From Aquila chrysaetos chrysaetos (Eukaryota > Chordata > Aves > Accipitriformes > Accipitridae): a stretch of DNA of 64,000 nucleotides. The DNA is taken from assembly GCF_900496995.4 (NCBI RefSeq), contig NC_044024.1, positions 11,782,698 through 11,846,697 of the forward strand, given 5' to 3'. The notes below the pieces were generated by a model. The model saw only the letters and a program-made list of their open reading frames with translations, did no database searches and was not told the origin of the DNA. The translations under genes and the position numbers were made by a program. Of the stretch, positions 46,701 to 60,200 are shown piece by piece; within the stretch, counting starts at the first letter, position 1; the number at the start of each line of letters is the position of its first letter.

Positions 46701-49700
46701 TGTGTTCTGAGAGCCTGTACTGAGCAGGGAGAGCATGGGGGGGGGGTGTGCATGTCCATAAGCAGCAGAGCAACATTGGAGCATTTGGGATGCATGAGGC
46801 AGTTTGGTTTTGTGCAACGAAGATGTGAGCTGTGTGCTCCTTGCAGGCTGCTCAGTGGTGAGCTTGTTCATACCGTCTATACTGGGTTTTGCTTGCCAGC
46901 ACCCGTAGCAAGAGGTGCTGCGGTGGTTGCTGTGTACTTTTCTCATTGAAAAAATAATTCCATGGATGCATTTTACCTCTGATAGCATTTACACTGAAGT
47001 GGGAATGCTGTTTTCCAGGCAACCTAAACTGTTTTGCTGCTGTAAGCCCACACCATTATTCTCCAGTTAGAAAAATAGCTTGCTCTGCTCTGGCTCCCTT
47101 ACTTTAAGAACAGTGCAGTGGGTCATTTGGGAGTTGCTAGAAGACATTTAAAAAGCTCCCGGAGCTCTAACCTCTTCATGGAAGTGAGTGACAGTTATCA
47201 CTGGCAAAGGGAATTCTGGCAGGTCCTGCAGACTGCAAGTACCCAGAACATCCCAGGATTTAGTGGGGCACTTAGATACCAGGTGGTTTTTTTTTTTTTT
47301 TCCTCCTTTTTTTTGTACAGTGGGAGAATTCAGGGGAAAGGCCTCTCACAGTTTATCATGTCAGATGCTACAGTGGTTTATGTGCCCTGAAACAAAACAA
47401 TTAAATACCTGTCGGTCTCTCTCCAGCAAGAAATATTGTCTGTGTGAAAGCCAACCACATGGAGAACATACCCCCAGAACACAAACAAGTAGCTGAGGTA
47501 AATGAGTAAGTCATGTCTGTCCCTAGACTGTGGAGTAGAGGCACTGCCATAACTCTTATTTGGGAGAACATTGTAATTTTAGTTAGGCTGTTTTTTCAAG
47601 TCCATTTTCATGTTGTGAACAGTTTCAGGCCTGACTGTGGTTGATGGATAAATATTTTTTTTAAACTTGCATGTTAACGTTGCAGCCTCTAAACTGTCCC
47701 AAAGAATGAAGTTAATCAAGTGACAATAAATTCCTGCCAATCTGTTAAAATACATAAGAATTTAAATTATTAAAATGTCTTGTCTTCCAAGAACTTGGAA
47801 AGACCTTTCACTCAGTGTATTGAAATCAAACAGAAAAAAAAAGATTGTACTGGTGGAAGGGCCACCCATTTGGGGTGCACAGAGTTATGCTAAGACCAGG
47901 GCAGTTGTCTTCGCTGTACCACAAGTGCCATTTCCCCTCCGCTCAGTGCTATGAGGAGTTCATCCGTCGCTCCTCCCTGGACCCCTGCATCCTCTTCCAT
48001 GAAGGTGGGCACTGGCGGGAGCTCGTGGTACGCACCACCAGCCATGGTCACACCATGGCTATCATCACCTTCCACCCCCAGGAGCTGGGCCAGGTGAGTA
48101 CATGGAGCACAGAGCACCTGGCAAGAGGCACATCAGGTATCTGGCTGACCTGAGCTTGCTAGGTGTATCGCTGGGGAGAGGTGTTTAATCAGATTACCCA
48201 AACAGCTAGGTTTTCCTTTCTTGCTCTTGACAGGAGGCACTGGCTACCCAGAAAGCATTGCTTAAGGAGTTCTTCATGTGTGGACCTGGAAGAGTCTGTG
48301 CCTTGACTTCACTATATTTCCAAGAGAGGTATATGTCTTGACACAGGGAAAGAGTGGAAACAAAACCACCTCCTTTTTCTCCCCCCTTCTCTGATCAAAG
48401 CCAAATTCTACCAGTTCAGGGAGTGCTTGAAGAGAATGACAGATGTTTGGATGCTTCTTGCAGATGTGGTTTTGAGATGGCCACATATTTTGTTTTCCCA
48501 GACCTGAAATACTTGAATACACTACGGCCCTACCTCATGAGAATTATGAGCCTGGGAAACTAAAGAAAAAAACCTACAGTGACTTCCCCAAGATAGTAAA
48601 TCACATTAGCAGCAAAACTGGGGAATAGACCCTAGGACTGCTGCCTTCTGCAAAGTAATTTTGATCCTTTTAATGAATACTAGGCTATGCAAGTTACAGA
48701 TCCCTTATAAAGAATCAAAATTCTTTGATCGTGTTGAAAGGCTTACATGAAATAAAAGTTGGTGGGGGGAGAACCATTCTCCCTTGTACATAAGCACTCC
48801 AGGAATGGAAAATGGAAATCAGCTGCCTCTCTGCTGCCTTCTAACAGCTAGGTTTGTTGTGCTCTGCTAGCACCATGACGCGCTGCTCCCATGAGCAGTC
48901 CCCCTTCCAGCTCCTTCACGGAGAGCCACACATCTTTGAAGAAGTGCTAGGCCTGAAGTTTCGCATCTCTCCAGATGCCTTTTTCCAAGTAAACACGGGT
49001 GCAGCAGAAGTTCTGTACCAGGTGGTCGGAGAGCTGAGTCAGGCTGGTGGGGACACCATCCTCCTCGACATCTGCTGTGGAACAGGTGAGCCGGGGCTCT
49101 GTGAGCCTGGCTCCCAGGGCTGGTGCTTTGCGTGCCAAAAATGATCCCCACTATCTAAAGGCTTGTTTCTTCAGCATGGATGTATGGAGTATTTTTGTTT
49201 CCCTTGTTTCCAGGCACAATTGGTCTCTCTCTGGCTCACCGAGTGTCCAAGATTATTGGTATTGAGGTGGTGGAGAAAGCAATAGAGGATGCCAGGTGGA
49301 ATGCAGCACTGAATGGTGAGTTCAAACTAGCCATGGCAGAAAGTTTCAGACTAACTGCTGAAAAAATTGGAAGCAGAAGGGAGCAGAGGGATTTTAACAA
49401 GTTACCTCCACACAGCCCCTCCAGGGCAGTACTTCATGTTATACCTAACATCTGGTGAGACTGCTGAGTTCATGTGGCTGCTTTTTGCTTCACAGGAATT
49501 TTGAACTGTGAGTTTCACAGTGGAAAGGCAGAGGCCGTGTTACCACAACTCCTGTCATCGTGGGAGGATGCCCGACCCCTTGTTGCTGTGGTGAACCCAT
49601 CTCGGGCTGGGCTCCGTGAGAGAATACGCTGTTTATTTTCATCTTGAAAACAGAGTATTTTGAACAACTTCTGGGAGACCTGTTATACTGGCTCCAAACC

Positions 49701-51663
49701 CTCTGCTTGCTTAGTTTCTAGTTTCTTGCCTTGTTGCTGACAGCAGCTAAAATCCCACAGAGCTGTTGTTTTCAGTGCCTTTATCATGCTTTCTCTTTAA
49801 AGCAGACAGCTCTAATCTTTTTTCCATCTTTAATAGGCTCACAGAATTATTTAGGAGAGAAGGAGCCTCTGGAGGTCTGTGGTGCAATCTCCCAATAAAA
49901 GCAAGGCCAACTTCAGAGTTGTATAGGGTTGCACAGGGCTATAAAGCCCAGTTGAGGTTTGAATGTGTCCAAGGGTGGATGCCCTTTCCTGAAAATGTTT
50001 TCCCTGGTATATTTAATCAGAATTTCCCCTTGCTGCAGCGCATCTGTTGCCTCTCATCCTCTTGTTGTACCGCTCTGAGCAGATTGTGGCTCCATCTTCT
50101 CTGTAATCCCCCCATGAGGCCCGTGAAGATAGCAAATGGATCCCTGCTCACCTTCTCTTCCCCAGGCTGAATAACCGCAGCCCTCACACTCTCCTTGTGC
50201 ATGCCGTGCCCCAGCCCTCTAACTGTCTTAGTGGTCTCCGCTGGACTTGCTCCAGTGTGTACTGGGAAGTCCCAGACCAGTCCTGGTGCCCAGATGCAGT
50301 CTCACAAGTGTGTGTGGAAGGTTTTATGTGCCTCTATGTCCAATTTTTCTCTCATCCTTCATCCCTCTGCTTCCCAGAGGGATTTCTCCCGCTGCTCTAC
50401 CCTGCCAAAACAGCTGAGCTGTTAGCAGCATGGGTTGCATCCCTGGCCTTCTAAAAGCCTGCTTCTGTGACACGACATGGAAAAATATGTGTATTCTTTT
50501 TTCCCTGTATTTTTGACAGTTCAGTGCAGTTCTGTAATGCTTGCTGTGCGATCATTCCTTCTGGAGAGCTCATGGTGGTGGTGGGTCCCTGGGAAAGCAC
50601 ATTATCTTTTTTCATAGATTACAGGGTTGTGCGAGCCATCCGAAACTGCAAGTCTATCCGAAGGCTGCTCTACATCTCCTGCAAGCCAGAAGGTGAAGCC
50701 ATGAGGAACTTTCTTGAGTGAGCACCCTCCTCTCTTCCTTTCCACTGACCTTAGTGACAGACCCTATTATGTCTAGACAAGGACATAAATAGCTGACCTT
50801 GGCTTAGGAGGGTTTTTGTTGCGACTGAATTTCACTGGGTGAGTTCTGCAGGTGTGATACAGGACTAGTCAGTGCATGGTAAGGAGTGGTTTATGCTTCT
50901 GTGTTACTTTGGGTTTACCTGCAAGCTGCACTCACTGGTTTAAGGTAGCAGGTATTTGGGTTTTATGTTCCAGCAGGATGCTTTAGTGCATCAGTAAGGA
51001 ATAGAAAATAATGCAAACATGCTATAATGGTATTGTGCATCCTTCCCCAACAAAATAGCACATCTGGATGTGGGATATGGAGTCCACTGGGTTCACTGTG
51101 GGAAGGTTGGCCCCTAGCCAACGAAGTGAAGCGAAGGGGATTAGTCACCTGCTTAGGGTTAATCATATAGCTAAGTCTTTATCTGGGGCAGGCCCGTTTG
51201 CAGGTGATAACTCTGACTGCAGGTAACCAATGCAGGTAGTGCAAAACTAAGGATTATTTCCTAAGGGTATTAAGTACCTTTCAGCTGGGATTGCTTGTGA
51301 GAAAGGGAGCTTTAAAGCTGCCACTGACTCTTTAGCTTGTCCATGAGGTTTTCAGAGCTGGTTTGGGATTCAGTATTGACAATTTCAGACCTCAGCCAGT
51401 GTCAGCTGCAGACTCTGAGGGTTGTTAGCCAAACACGCGATACCTCCTTAGTGCATCCTCTGTGCTATTGTGCTACGGATAACGGTGGGAAGGCTTCTGC
51501 TGCTGGTCTAAAGGATGCTCTCTTTGCTTTCCACAGGCTGTGCTGCCCACCTGACCCAGGGAAGAAGCTGGCAGGAGAGCCATTTGCCCCCACATTGGCT
51601 ATACCTTTTGACATGTTTCCTCATACTGTTCATTGTGAGCTGGTGCTGCTGTTCACCCGCTAA
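43717..51663 (+). CDS. TRMT2B: TRMT2B, mitochondrial m5U RNA methyltransferase, 12 coding exons
   Basis: TRMT2B makes 5-methyluridine in mitochondrial tRNAs and 12S rRNA using S-adenosylmethionine. Coding exons: 43717-43898, 45224-45278, 45774-45893, 46316-46415, 47427-47497, 47947-48093, 48234-48328, 48871-49085, 49214-49315, 49496-49615, 50618-50717 and 51537-51663. All junctions are GT-AG, and the frame closes as 477 codons plus stop (human about 504). The ATG has a strong Kozak context (CCCACCATGG) and starts a basic, mitochondrial-presequence-like N-terminus. Motifs: [20 protein letters not shown], the SAM loop [13 protein letters not shown] (about 321), VNPSRAGLH (about 395) and the ISCKP block, whose Cys (about 424) is at the TrmA-family nucleophile position. 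The C-terminus ELVLLFTR matches human TRMT2B. TRMT2A was considered; sequence and neighbours favour TRMT2B. Confidence 0.95.
49832..50350 (-). mobile_element. Diverged CR1 LINE fragment in TRMT2B intron 10
   Basis: Read on the minus strand, it matches the CR1 3' region. The plus strand shows GGCCAACTTCAGAGTTG, CCCCAGGCTGAATAACC and CTCCGCTGGACTTGCTCCAG, which are familiar reverse-complement CR1 blocks. The 3' end lies near 49832, and the 5' end is truncated near 50350. It is old and non-coding. Confidence 0.75.
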
Positions 51664-51775
51664 CAAGGAGGCAGGTATGCCAGCTCTGAGAGCTTGGGAA
51701 GCAACATCCTACTGTCCTGAAGACTGGAGTTGATGTAGTTAGGATTTTAACTTGTTTTCTTGAAAGTTGTATAAA

Positions 51776-51781
51776 AATAAA
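51776..51781 (+). terminator. TRMT2B: TRMT2B polyadenylation signal
   Basis: AATAAA lies 113 bases after the stop codon, within TATAAAAATAAATAAT. Confidence 0.7.
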
Positions 51782-53700
51782 TAATTTTGCTTTTGCTCTT
51801 ATTTTGGGTTGCCTAACTACACTGTTCTGTAAGGAAACACTTGGATTTCTGGGGTGAAAAGGTTCTCTGCAGCATTTCATCACCCTTCCCTCTCCTGCAA
51901 ACCTTTTCTTGGGCTGCTGGTTAAAGTAGTCTGGAAAATACCCTCTCTCTGGTGTTGTGGTTTTTCACCATCAACATGTGAATACAAAGTACTAACATCT
52001 ACTGTATTTTCTAATACTGCCATGCCATTAGTTCTCTGGTTGCTTCAAGGATATTTCAGGTGTTTTTCAAGTTGATAACGAACTTGCTATGAAGAAACCG
52101 TAGGAACTAGAAATCCTCATGCTTGACTGGGAAAATGTTGACTTTTGGGGTCAGGGAAGTATTTTCTGTATGAACTTCCAAAATCAATATTGAATCGCTA
52201 TCAGTCACATGGATAAGCGGGAGGCAATAAGAAAGTTTCTTCTATAAAACAAAATCAAGAGAGAACAGATTTCAGTGTCTCTCCTTCCACACCTGCCTCC
52301 CCCTTCCCCACTAATGCTTGCTGATACCTAAATATGAAGTACCCTGTGAAAATGTCAGCAGCAAGAAGTTATTTCCTCACCAGGTTGCTCTGCAATAGCT
52401 AATTAAAAAATTCAGTGTGTTTTTTTATCTGTCCTGCCATGCTCACTGACTGGCAAGCTGTGAACCTCAGTGTTACATTAAGTTCTCTCCAGCTCTTCAA
52501 AAGATGGAGCTGCTACAACCTGGAGGTAGGTCTGAGTGAGTGGAGTTCCCTTGTGTTTTGTGAACTTCACGTTGTTTTGAGGGTTCCTTTTATTTTTATT
52601 TTTAAATTTTTACTTTTATGTTGTACTGAAGTTACCTTTTGGTTTATCCTGGTCATCTAGGCCAGACCAGTAGCAGAACACATTTCTACAGTCAGGCTGT
52701 TAAATTTGACTCTTTCATCCAAAAGAGGAGTTCCCTATCTGATTTGGGTGAATCAAGGCTGATAAACTCCCAAGGAAACAGGGGAGCTGCCTGTATTTTT
52801 CAGACTTGTAACTCGAGTCTTAAGAAACCCTGAGCTTGGAATAATGACAACAACCACCAGTTCTCAAGCCACAGGGGCTTAAAATACATTTGTTTAGGAC
52901 TTGAGACTTACTATGCCAGAAAGGGAGGTGATGGAGAATCTTGACAGGCATAGGAAGTGTCACTCTTGTACTATCCCATGAGTATAAGATTTTTGCACAC
53001 TGTTACTGCCTCTTATTTTCAGTTTATAGCAAAGGATGCAGTTTTCCAGCAGTTCTGTTTTGTATAATTATACCTAGGCTTCTCGCTGCAAGATCTGAAT
53101 GGTTTTCTGCTTAGCCTGGCTATGCTTTTGTCAAAAGGAAATTTGTTGCAAATTAGAGGGGGAGAGAGAATGACTTTAAATCAGAAAGTAACAGAGGATC
53201 AGGAAACCTTTCCACTAGTCTCTGGAGAGCTGAACATACAGGACAGGTTTTATCTGCAATGGGGGAGTGTGGCACAGTGGCCTCACCATCCCTTTTGGGC
53301 ATCAGGTTCCAGGAGAGCCATAGGGGCAAGACATCTTTTTTGCTTTTCTGGGGCAAATATATTAAGCAATATGTTGTTTGCTCTGTATTAGTGTCTGAGC
53401 ATCTGAAACTGAAAGCTGCCTATGTAGAAGAGACCTCCAACTACTTTTCCTCCATAGCAGGTTACTCCTGTGCCCTCTGCTAACATGTCCCTGTTTTCCC
53501 ACTGTTGAGCAAGTGCTATGCGTTTGGCTGCCATCCGCATGCCCAGAACTGGCTCAGTTTCAGCTTTCTGTGGGTAATTTATGGAACGTGTAAGGAAACA
53601 GAGGGTGACTTAGAGGTAGGAGCGGTGGCCATGCTCATCGCTGGGCAGGTGCTAGAGCTGCCTGGCTCTGGCCGCCTGGTTGCGGGGCATTAGGACCCGG
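51782..53700. other. Intergenic sequence between TRMT2B and TMEM35A
   Basis: No gene or confident repeat was recognised. The last few hundred bases become GC-richer towards the TMEM35A first exon. Confidence 0.5.
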
Positions 53701-53871
53701 AGGCTGCCAAGTGGAGGAGGCTGAATCCCCCTCCCGCTGTCATCCTCGCTGCCTCTGCAGCTTTATTCCTCATCTCCTTCAATGGTGACTGACTACCTCC
53801 CGCCCGGGCTGGCAGCCAGAGCGAGAAGGCCTCGCTAGGACCTGTTCCCAGGACCGGTTCCCCGCGGCTCC

Positions 53872-56800
53872 ATGGCATCTCCCAGGACTATCACCATCGT
53901 CGCCCTCTCGGTGGCCCTGGGGCTCTTTTTCGTCTTTATGGGGACCATCAAACTGACCCCTCGGCTCAGCAGAGATGCCTACAATGAGATGGTGAGTACG
54001 GCGGTGGCAGCATGGAGGGAGACGCATTAGTGCTCTCTCCCCTCAACCTTGCGGCAGCAGCAGTGTTTGCAGTGGGATACACGGAGGGTGACCGCTCTGG
54101 AGCCCTGAGCCATGGGCGGGAGAGGGAAGAAGCTTATCTGTCTCCTTATTTGATGGACACGGAGAGAAACAAATAATACACAGTGCCGAGGATATCCTGG
54201 CAGCCCTCGCCTGGGCTCCATCTGAGCCCATCCATGGAGAAACCTCTTGTGGATAAGGACAGGGAGGGGAGGCAAGGAGGAGGGGGTAGCACAGCACACC
54301 GATGCCTGCAAAAGATGGGGACGCAAGGGTCTCTGAAAAGCAAGGCTTGAAGAAGTGCCAGACATGTAGCAGGCACGTACAGCTGATCCCTGGGAGAATA
54401 CCTACCCCCTAGACTGGGGGTATGAAAAGCAGATGCCTGCTTTGGCAGCCAGATGATCATCCTCAAAATTCTGTGCTTTAAGGATACTGACACTGACTGT
54501 CCCTGCCTCACCGGACTTGTGCAGGGGCTAATTCATGACTGTGAAATGCTTTGAGATTCTTAGCTGGCAGAAGAAGATATTATTAATAGTCACCTTATTA
54601 TTCTCTTTAGCCTGGGAAATGAGCCTCTCCTCTTGCCTAATGGGAAAGGGGTGAGGAGAGGAAGGGAAGAAACTGTGTACATTTCTCAGCTGGTGAGCTA
54701 GTTTGTGCTCCCCTCTGCCCAGGGCCAATCCTGCTGCAGAGCTTTGCTAGCTGCAAGCTGCAGGTAGGCGAGGGACTGGCTGCCGCGTTTTGCTTCCTTG
54801 TCTATATTTATTTATTCTCTTGCTCCCCACTCCCACCCCCCGTTATATTTATTGCAGTGGCTGAAAAGTGTTGGTATAATTTTTGTGCCCATAAAAAAAT
54901 AGTGCTGGAAGTTTCCAGCACATTCTGTTCTCTCCCTTTGCTCCACCTGCCCAGCTGCTTTTCCTTAGCTCTCAAATAACATCTGAATTGCAGTGCCTCG
55001 CCTGCAGACCAGCAGCATAGGGATCTCACAGAGAAGAATCACCAAGAAGTAACTCAGAAGCAAAAGACTGAGATAAAATGCCCAGAAAACAAAGCTCTTA
55101 AGCTTCTGCTACATAAGGGACAGAAAAAAACACTGAGACTTTAGAAGCATTGCAAAATCCTTGCTCTGTAAATTATTTTGCTTCTCTGTTCCTTTCTGCT
55201 TAACAAGTCAGGCTTACAGGTAGGGATGATCTCTGTTTCTACAAAGAGAAAGCAGAGGTACTTGGATATTACACAGCACCATCATTCTTAATAGCCCATA
55301 TTGTAATGTGTTCATGGCTCGTTAGGCTTTCATGCTTTTGCTGTGCTGTGTACCAGGGTGGTCTGTCATGTAATGGAGACAGTTATTGAAAACCTGATCT
55401 TGCCAATCAGTAAGCATGGCTTCTTGCCCCAGCTCTGTTACCTACCTACAACACCAAACTTGCAGGTTTTTATTCAGCAAAAACCAGACACGCTAGTTTG
55501 TCTATCAAAATAGTTAAAACACCACAGTACTCTAGGACATGCCGATAGTACATTTCTTTAAAAAGCTGTATTTTTCACAACTATCTAAAAATTCTCTGCT
55601 CTGAGGTTTTATTCACTGAATGTTTAAAATGCATTCTTACAATGCATACACTTAGAGTAAACGTGTCATGAGATCTTCAATTATTTAGTAGCAAAAATGA
55701 CAATGCTGTGTATTTTTTAACCACATGTGAAGTGTAAGCTCCTCTTAGAAGGAAGCAGCAAAATTTACAGAGAAGTGGAGAAGTTCTGTGTGCCTGTAGT
55801 GCAGGTTTCCAAAATCACATGGCAGTAAATCTACAATCTGATCAGTGCCCATGAGAGCTGGACAACCTGAGATTCAGCTTCCATTTCCCTCTCCCTAATT
55901 AGAAAGCAGAAAACACAATGGCAAGAATATCTACAGGGATAGTACACTCAAGTGTAAGTGGAAATAATTTCAGTGTCTCCAATAACTAGGAGCTTTATGA
56001 AAATATATAAAAAAGAGGAAATACTTGACTGAGAAAAAAAAACAAACAAACAAAAACAATAAGCCCACGAACACCTAATGTTCAAGTGCAAGAACTTGAA
56101 CCTGTGTAAGGACAGAGGCTGTTTCTTCCCTGAAACAATGAGGCAGCTGTGTAAGGAGGCTGTCTTGCAGCTTACACTGCTTCTAAATCCAGCATAAACC
56201 AGGGAGCAAAGGATGTCACGTCAGCTTGCATTCATCTGAGGAAGAAAAGGATCATAAACATCTGTAAGCAAAGGATAGGGTTGGTGAATCTCAGCTTTGA
56301 TGTATAGTCCCATGCTAAGATTGTAGTGCCCATAAACACTGGGATACTGTAAGTTGCTTTGAGGTGGAGACTTCTGCTTTTATTTGCTGTGCCTTGGCTT
56401 TGCAGGGACTAGGTGTGTTATTAATTATAAAGGACAAGCTGCTCTTAGAGAGAGGTACTTTTTTTTAACAGCATGGTTCTGCATTGCTAATTCTAGCAAT
56501 CGGAACTTCAGATTTCAGGAGAGGGTACACCTGGCCAGGTCCTAGCTCCACAGATGGGGTGCTAGGTTGCTGAACTTTTTCCAGTGAGGAGACAACAGCT
56601 TATGAAGGGGGAATTGCAGGTTGATGGTGTCAATATCCCTCCAACAGAAGCTTTAGGGGTACAGATTGGATATTGTGCTAGAGGGGCCTGTGATGATTGA
56701 AGTGATCTTTAGGTCATATTGCAGATCAGTCTATTTCAATGGAAGTCACCTTTACTTTCTCACATCATGGTGTTCTACGCTATTACTGCTTGATTTCAGA

Positions 56801-57186
56801 AACGAGCATACAAAAGCTACGTGCGGGCCCTCCCCATGCTAAAGAAGATGGGAGTCAGCTCCATCCTTCTCCGCAAGAGCATTGGTGCCCTAGAAGTGGT
56901 ATGTGGCATTGTCATGACACTGGTGCCTGGTCGCCCCAAAGACGTGGCCAACTTTCTCCTCCTCCTCCTTGTGCTGGCTGTGCTCTTTTTCCACCAGCTG
57001 GTGGGGGATCCACTCAAGCGTTACGCCCATGCACTAGTCTTTGGGATCCTGCTTACCTGTCGTCTGCTGATTGCCCGCCAGCCTGAGGAGCAGCCGCCAG
57101 AAAAGAGGATCCTGTCAGTGAATGGGGATGAACAGCCACTCATCCATGAAGCAGTTCCTGAGAAAGGCAAAATGAAGGTATCCTAG
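53872..57186 (+). CDS. TMEM35A: TMEM35A (NACHO), nicotinic acetylcholine receptor chaperone, 2 coding exons
   Basis: NACHO is a small ER membrane protein that promotes folding and assembly of neuronal nicotinic receptors such as alpha7. Exon 1 is 53872-53991 (ends ATG/GTGAGT) and exon 2 is 56800-57186 (acceptor TTGATTTCAG). The product is 168 aa, human 167. The start [20 protein letters not shown] and the block [13 protein letters not shown] match the family nearly residue for residue. Four hydrophobic segments lie at about 7-25, 68-84, 91-108 and 114-131, followed by a charged tail ending KMKVS. It lies between TRMT2B and CENPI as on human Xq22.1. The intron (53992-56799) shows no recognised repeat. 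Confidence 0.97.
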
Positions 57187-57286
57187 TTGAGTGTGTGTGA
57201 GAAATACGGACCCTCGAGGCAGCTCTCTCCAAAATCACCCAGAAAATTTGTTTTTTATTTACCTACTCATATTTTTTGTCTGTATA

Positions 57287-57292
57287 AATAAA
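57287..57292 (+). terminator. TMEM35A: TMEM35A polyadenylation signal
   Basis: AATAAA lies about 100 bases after the stop, within TATAAATAAAGTTGC. Confidence 0.75.
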
Positions 57293-59560
57293 GTTGCACT
57301 TGGGGTCTGAGAGACACGTTATGTCTACACTGTAGTCTTGCTTTTGCTGCTGCTGTGTAAGGTAGAAAAATACAAGCTAGTTTTCACCAGGACAGCTTGG
57401 AGGCAGTTAGCAGCCTGGCTGGAATAGCACTGGCCTCAGCAGGAGCTTCAAAACCAGCCTGAGAGCATGGGCAAAGACTTGGCCAGGTAGTCACACTAAC
57501 TTGGCAGTGGGGAGATTAGTCCCCGAGCATCTGCCCCAAGCCCCATGGCAGTTGAAACCTAGCCTGGATGCACTTCTGCTACGCGGCAGTCTCGGCAACA
57601 GTGGCTGGGTAGAACATAACCAGAGTGTCCCTGTGCTAGCTTGTGCAGCCCCATCCACAAATCTACGTTTCCTCTTCCATGGTCAAGGGCGGGGAAAGGA
57701 CCCTACTGAGCATAAAAGTGCTGTTTGTTGTGTTTGAAAGGGAACCCTTAGCCTTTGCTGGCTCTGTGCCCAGTCCTTTCTTTGGACTGGTTATCCACGG
57801 AAAACATGGGATGCACTATTTGCATCTTCCTTGATTTCCACACTTTGCACAGGCTCTAAAACTGGGACAATGGCCTGATAACAGTAATTTTCTGCCTGCT
57901 TCACACAAGGCAATGGCATCTCTTTACCCCTCTTGGCAGAGAGTAAGGATCCCTGGTGAGGGAATGGGGAGCAGAACTGTCCAAAAAACTCCAGAATATC
58001 TGTCTGCTATTGGCAAATAGCATCAGGCTCCCTATTTCCTTGCAAGAAAAAAAATCCTTTTTCCACAACTACTGCAACTTTATAGAATTGTCGGTTATTG
58101 CTGATAGATGAGGGACTGAATGTGTCCAGGTACCTCATTGTTCATCCCATATACAGCTTCAATGAGCTGTGGGAAGTCCTGTCACCAGAGCCTGAATCCC
58201 CATGTGTTGTATCTGAAATCTTGCAACATGTCGTAGGAAGCATGTGTTACCTCTGAGTGAGTTTGTTTTTCTTGATGTTTGTCTGTTTTCAGTTCTTCGT
58301 TATTTTCTTAATTATTCATGAAAATAAACTTTTTGAAATTTGGAGAAAAATGTCTTGACAGAAACAAATTTTCTTTTTTGAGAGACACATCTGAAAATAT
58401 TTTTCCTGTGCTCAAACACTGCACATAAAATGGGCAGGATCATGTCAGGGGAATTTCAGAGAAAGACAAGGTGATACAGGACAGAAGCCACATGAACACT
58501 ACTGTGCTATATATTAATAACCACAGGCATTTTAATTGAACATTTTCATGAAACAGTCTCAGATAAATTTCTGCTTCAGTACAATGTGGCAGTGAGAAAA
58601 GACATTAAAACTGCAGTAAAATGTCAGTATAATATCTCTATAAAAATTGATAATGGATGTTCATATGCAGTATATCCAGTTTTCTTATGTTTTCTGCTGA
58701 AACAAATGTAGTCCCAAATATATATATGCTGAAAAATCCTCCTCCTAGAACCCCAAAGAGTGACCAATTATCTCTTATCAGACATGCACCCTGTACAAAC
58801 AGGCCGCCTATGTTAGACAATCTCTTGTCTTTACAGACTACCTTAAGGTCATCCCAAATGCACATAGAATTTGCTTTACTTCCCAAAACACACTTCATCT
58901 GCCATGCCCTAACTGGAGTTATTATTCACTTTTAAATTCAAAATGAAATAAAAATACCACCAACTCAAAACCACACCAGGATGTGTATTCCTACACAAAG
59001 TACTGAATACTGAATTGCTGCAACCTTTTGGCCAGCTGGCCCTCACACATGCAGCTAACTCAGTGAACTTTTGGAAAAGAGTGTTTGTCTTTTGTAATAT
59101 TCTTCACCAAAACCTGTATAGAAGCCATAATAGTAAATGTAAAATATTCCGCATAGCAAAGCTTATCCCTGCAAAAACTTCAGACTGTAAGTGAATTCTG
59201 GAAAATGTCCCCCCCTTGTCACATTTCCAACAGTACGAATTACTGATCTGCAGTGGTGGCTACATATTCTTTATTACACAGGAAGAAAAGACTCTTCCTG
59301 GAGTCCAGTAACAAGAATTCTGTATTTATCTATATTAGGTTGACCTCCATCATTGCCCCCCAAACTATTTTTGGAAGCTACCAGTCATCTTTGCTTGCTA
59401 GAGGTGATAAGGTGCCAAGAACTGATTTAGTCCTTTTGTAAGGCCACGATGCCAATTTACTCTTCCTCTTTTTTTTTTTTCCCCTGCGCTTTTCTTTCTT
59501 CTTTTTATCCCCAAGCCCGTAATCTCATTCCCGTCGGTCTCATCCACCTGCTGCCAAGGC
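57293..59560. other. Intergenic sequence between TMEM35A and CENPI
   Basis: Nothing recognisable was found. An unused-looking AATAAA lies near 58322. Confidence 0.5.
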
Positions 59561-60200
59561 AGGCACCTTCTAGCGCCAGGGTTTTCGGGGCCGCAGAGGT
59601 AGGGGGTTGTGAGAGGAGAGGCGCCCGCAAAGCGTGCCGGGCGGAGCTGCGGCCTGACTGAGGGAAGGCTCACCAGACCCGCCCAGCCGCCCGCGGCACC
59701 GCAGGACCTGCCTGGGCGCCGCAGGACCTGCCCGTCCACAGAGGGCTGAAACGGACCGCCGCTTATCGCTGACCCTCCTCGAGTTCCAACCTTTTAGGCC
59801 CCATCCCCCACAGACCTTCCCAGCTGCGCCTCCCCCCCGGCCCCACGGCCCGGCCTCCTCCCTCACGCACGCCGAGACCGCTGCGCACGCGCCACGCCGC
59901 CGCGAGACCCCGCATGCTCAACACCGCCCGGGACAGAAGCACCACCCTTCCCAGCCTGCGCATGCGCGAGAGGAGGAGGAGGGGGGGCGGAGGAGGAGGA
60001 GGGGGCGCGGGCGCGGGCCCTCCCATTGGCCGTCACGGCCGTGCCTGGCGGGCAGTGCGCATGCGCGGGGTGTGGCGCGGAGGTTTGAACTGCGGGGCGG
60101 TTGGAGCCGGCGCTGACCGGAGGTAACTGCGGCGGGGGCTGCGGCCATGGCAGCAGGCCCCGTGCCTGGGGGCCTCCTCGGGGCGGCTTCTCCGCCGGGG
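59560..60200 (+). promoter_or_regulatory. CENPI: CENPI CpG-island promoter with NRF1, CCAAT and CHR-like sites
   Basis: Two copies of TGCGCATGCGC, the NRF1 palindrome, lie at 59957-59967 and 60056-60066. An inverted CCAAT box (ATTGG, 60025-60029) and a CHR-type TTTGAA (60084-60089) sit just before a donor at 60123 (GACCGGAG/GTAACT), which ends a likely non-coding first exon. CCAAT plus CHR is the layout of many G2/M genes bound by NF-Y and DREAM/MuvB. Factor binding is inferred. Confidence 0.65.

Noticed and set aside
48854-51663. Assignment of the methyltransferase to TRMT2A
   Set aside because: The N-terminus looks mitochondrial, there is no RNA-recognition domain, and the C-terminus and neighbours TMEM35A and CENPI point to TRMT2B.
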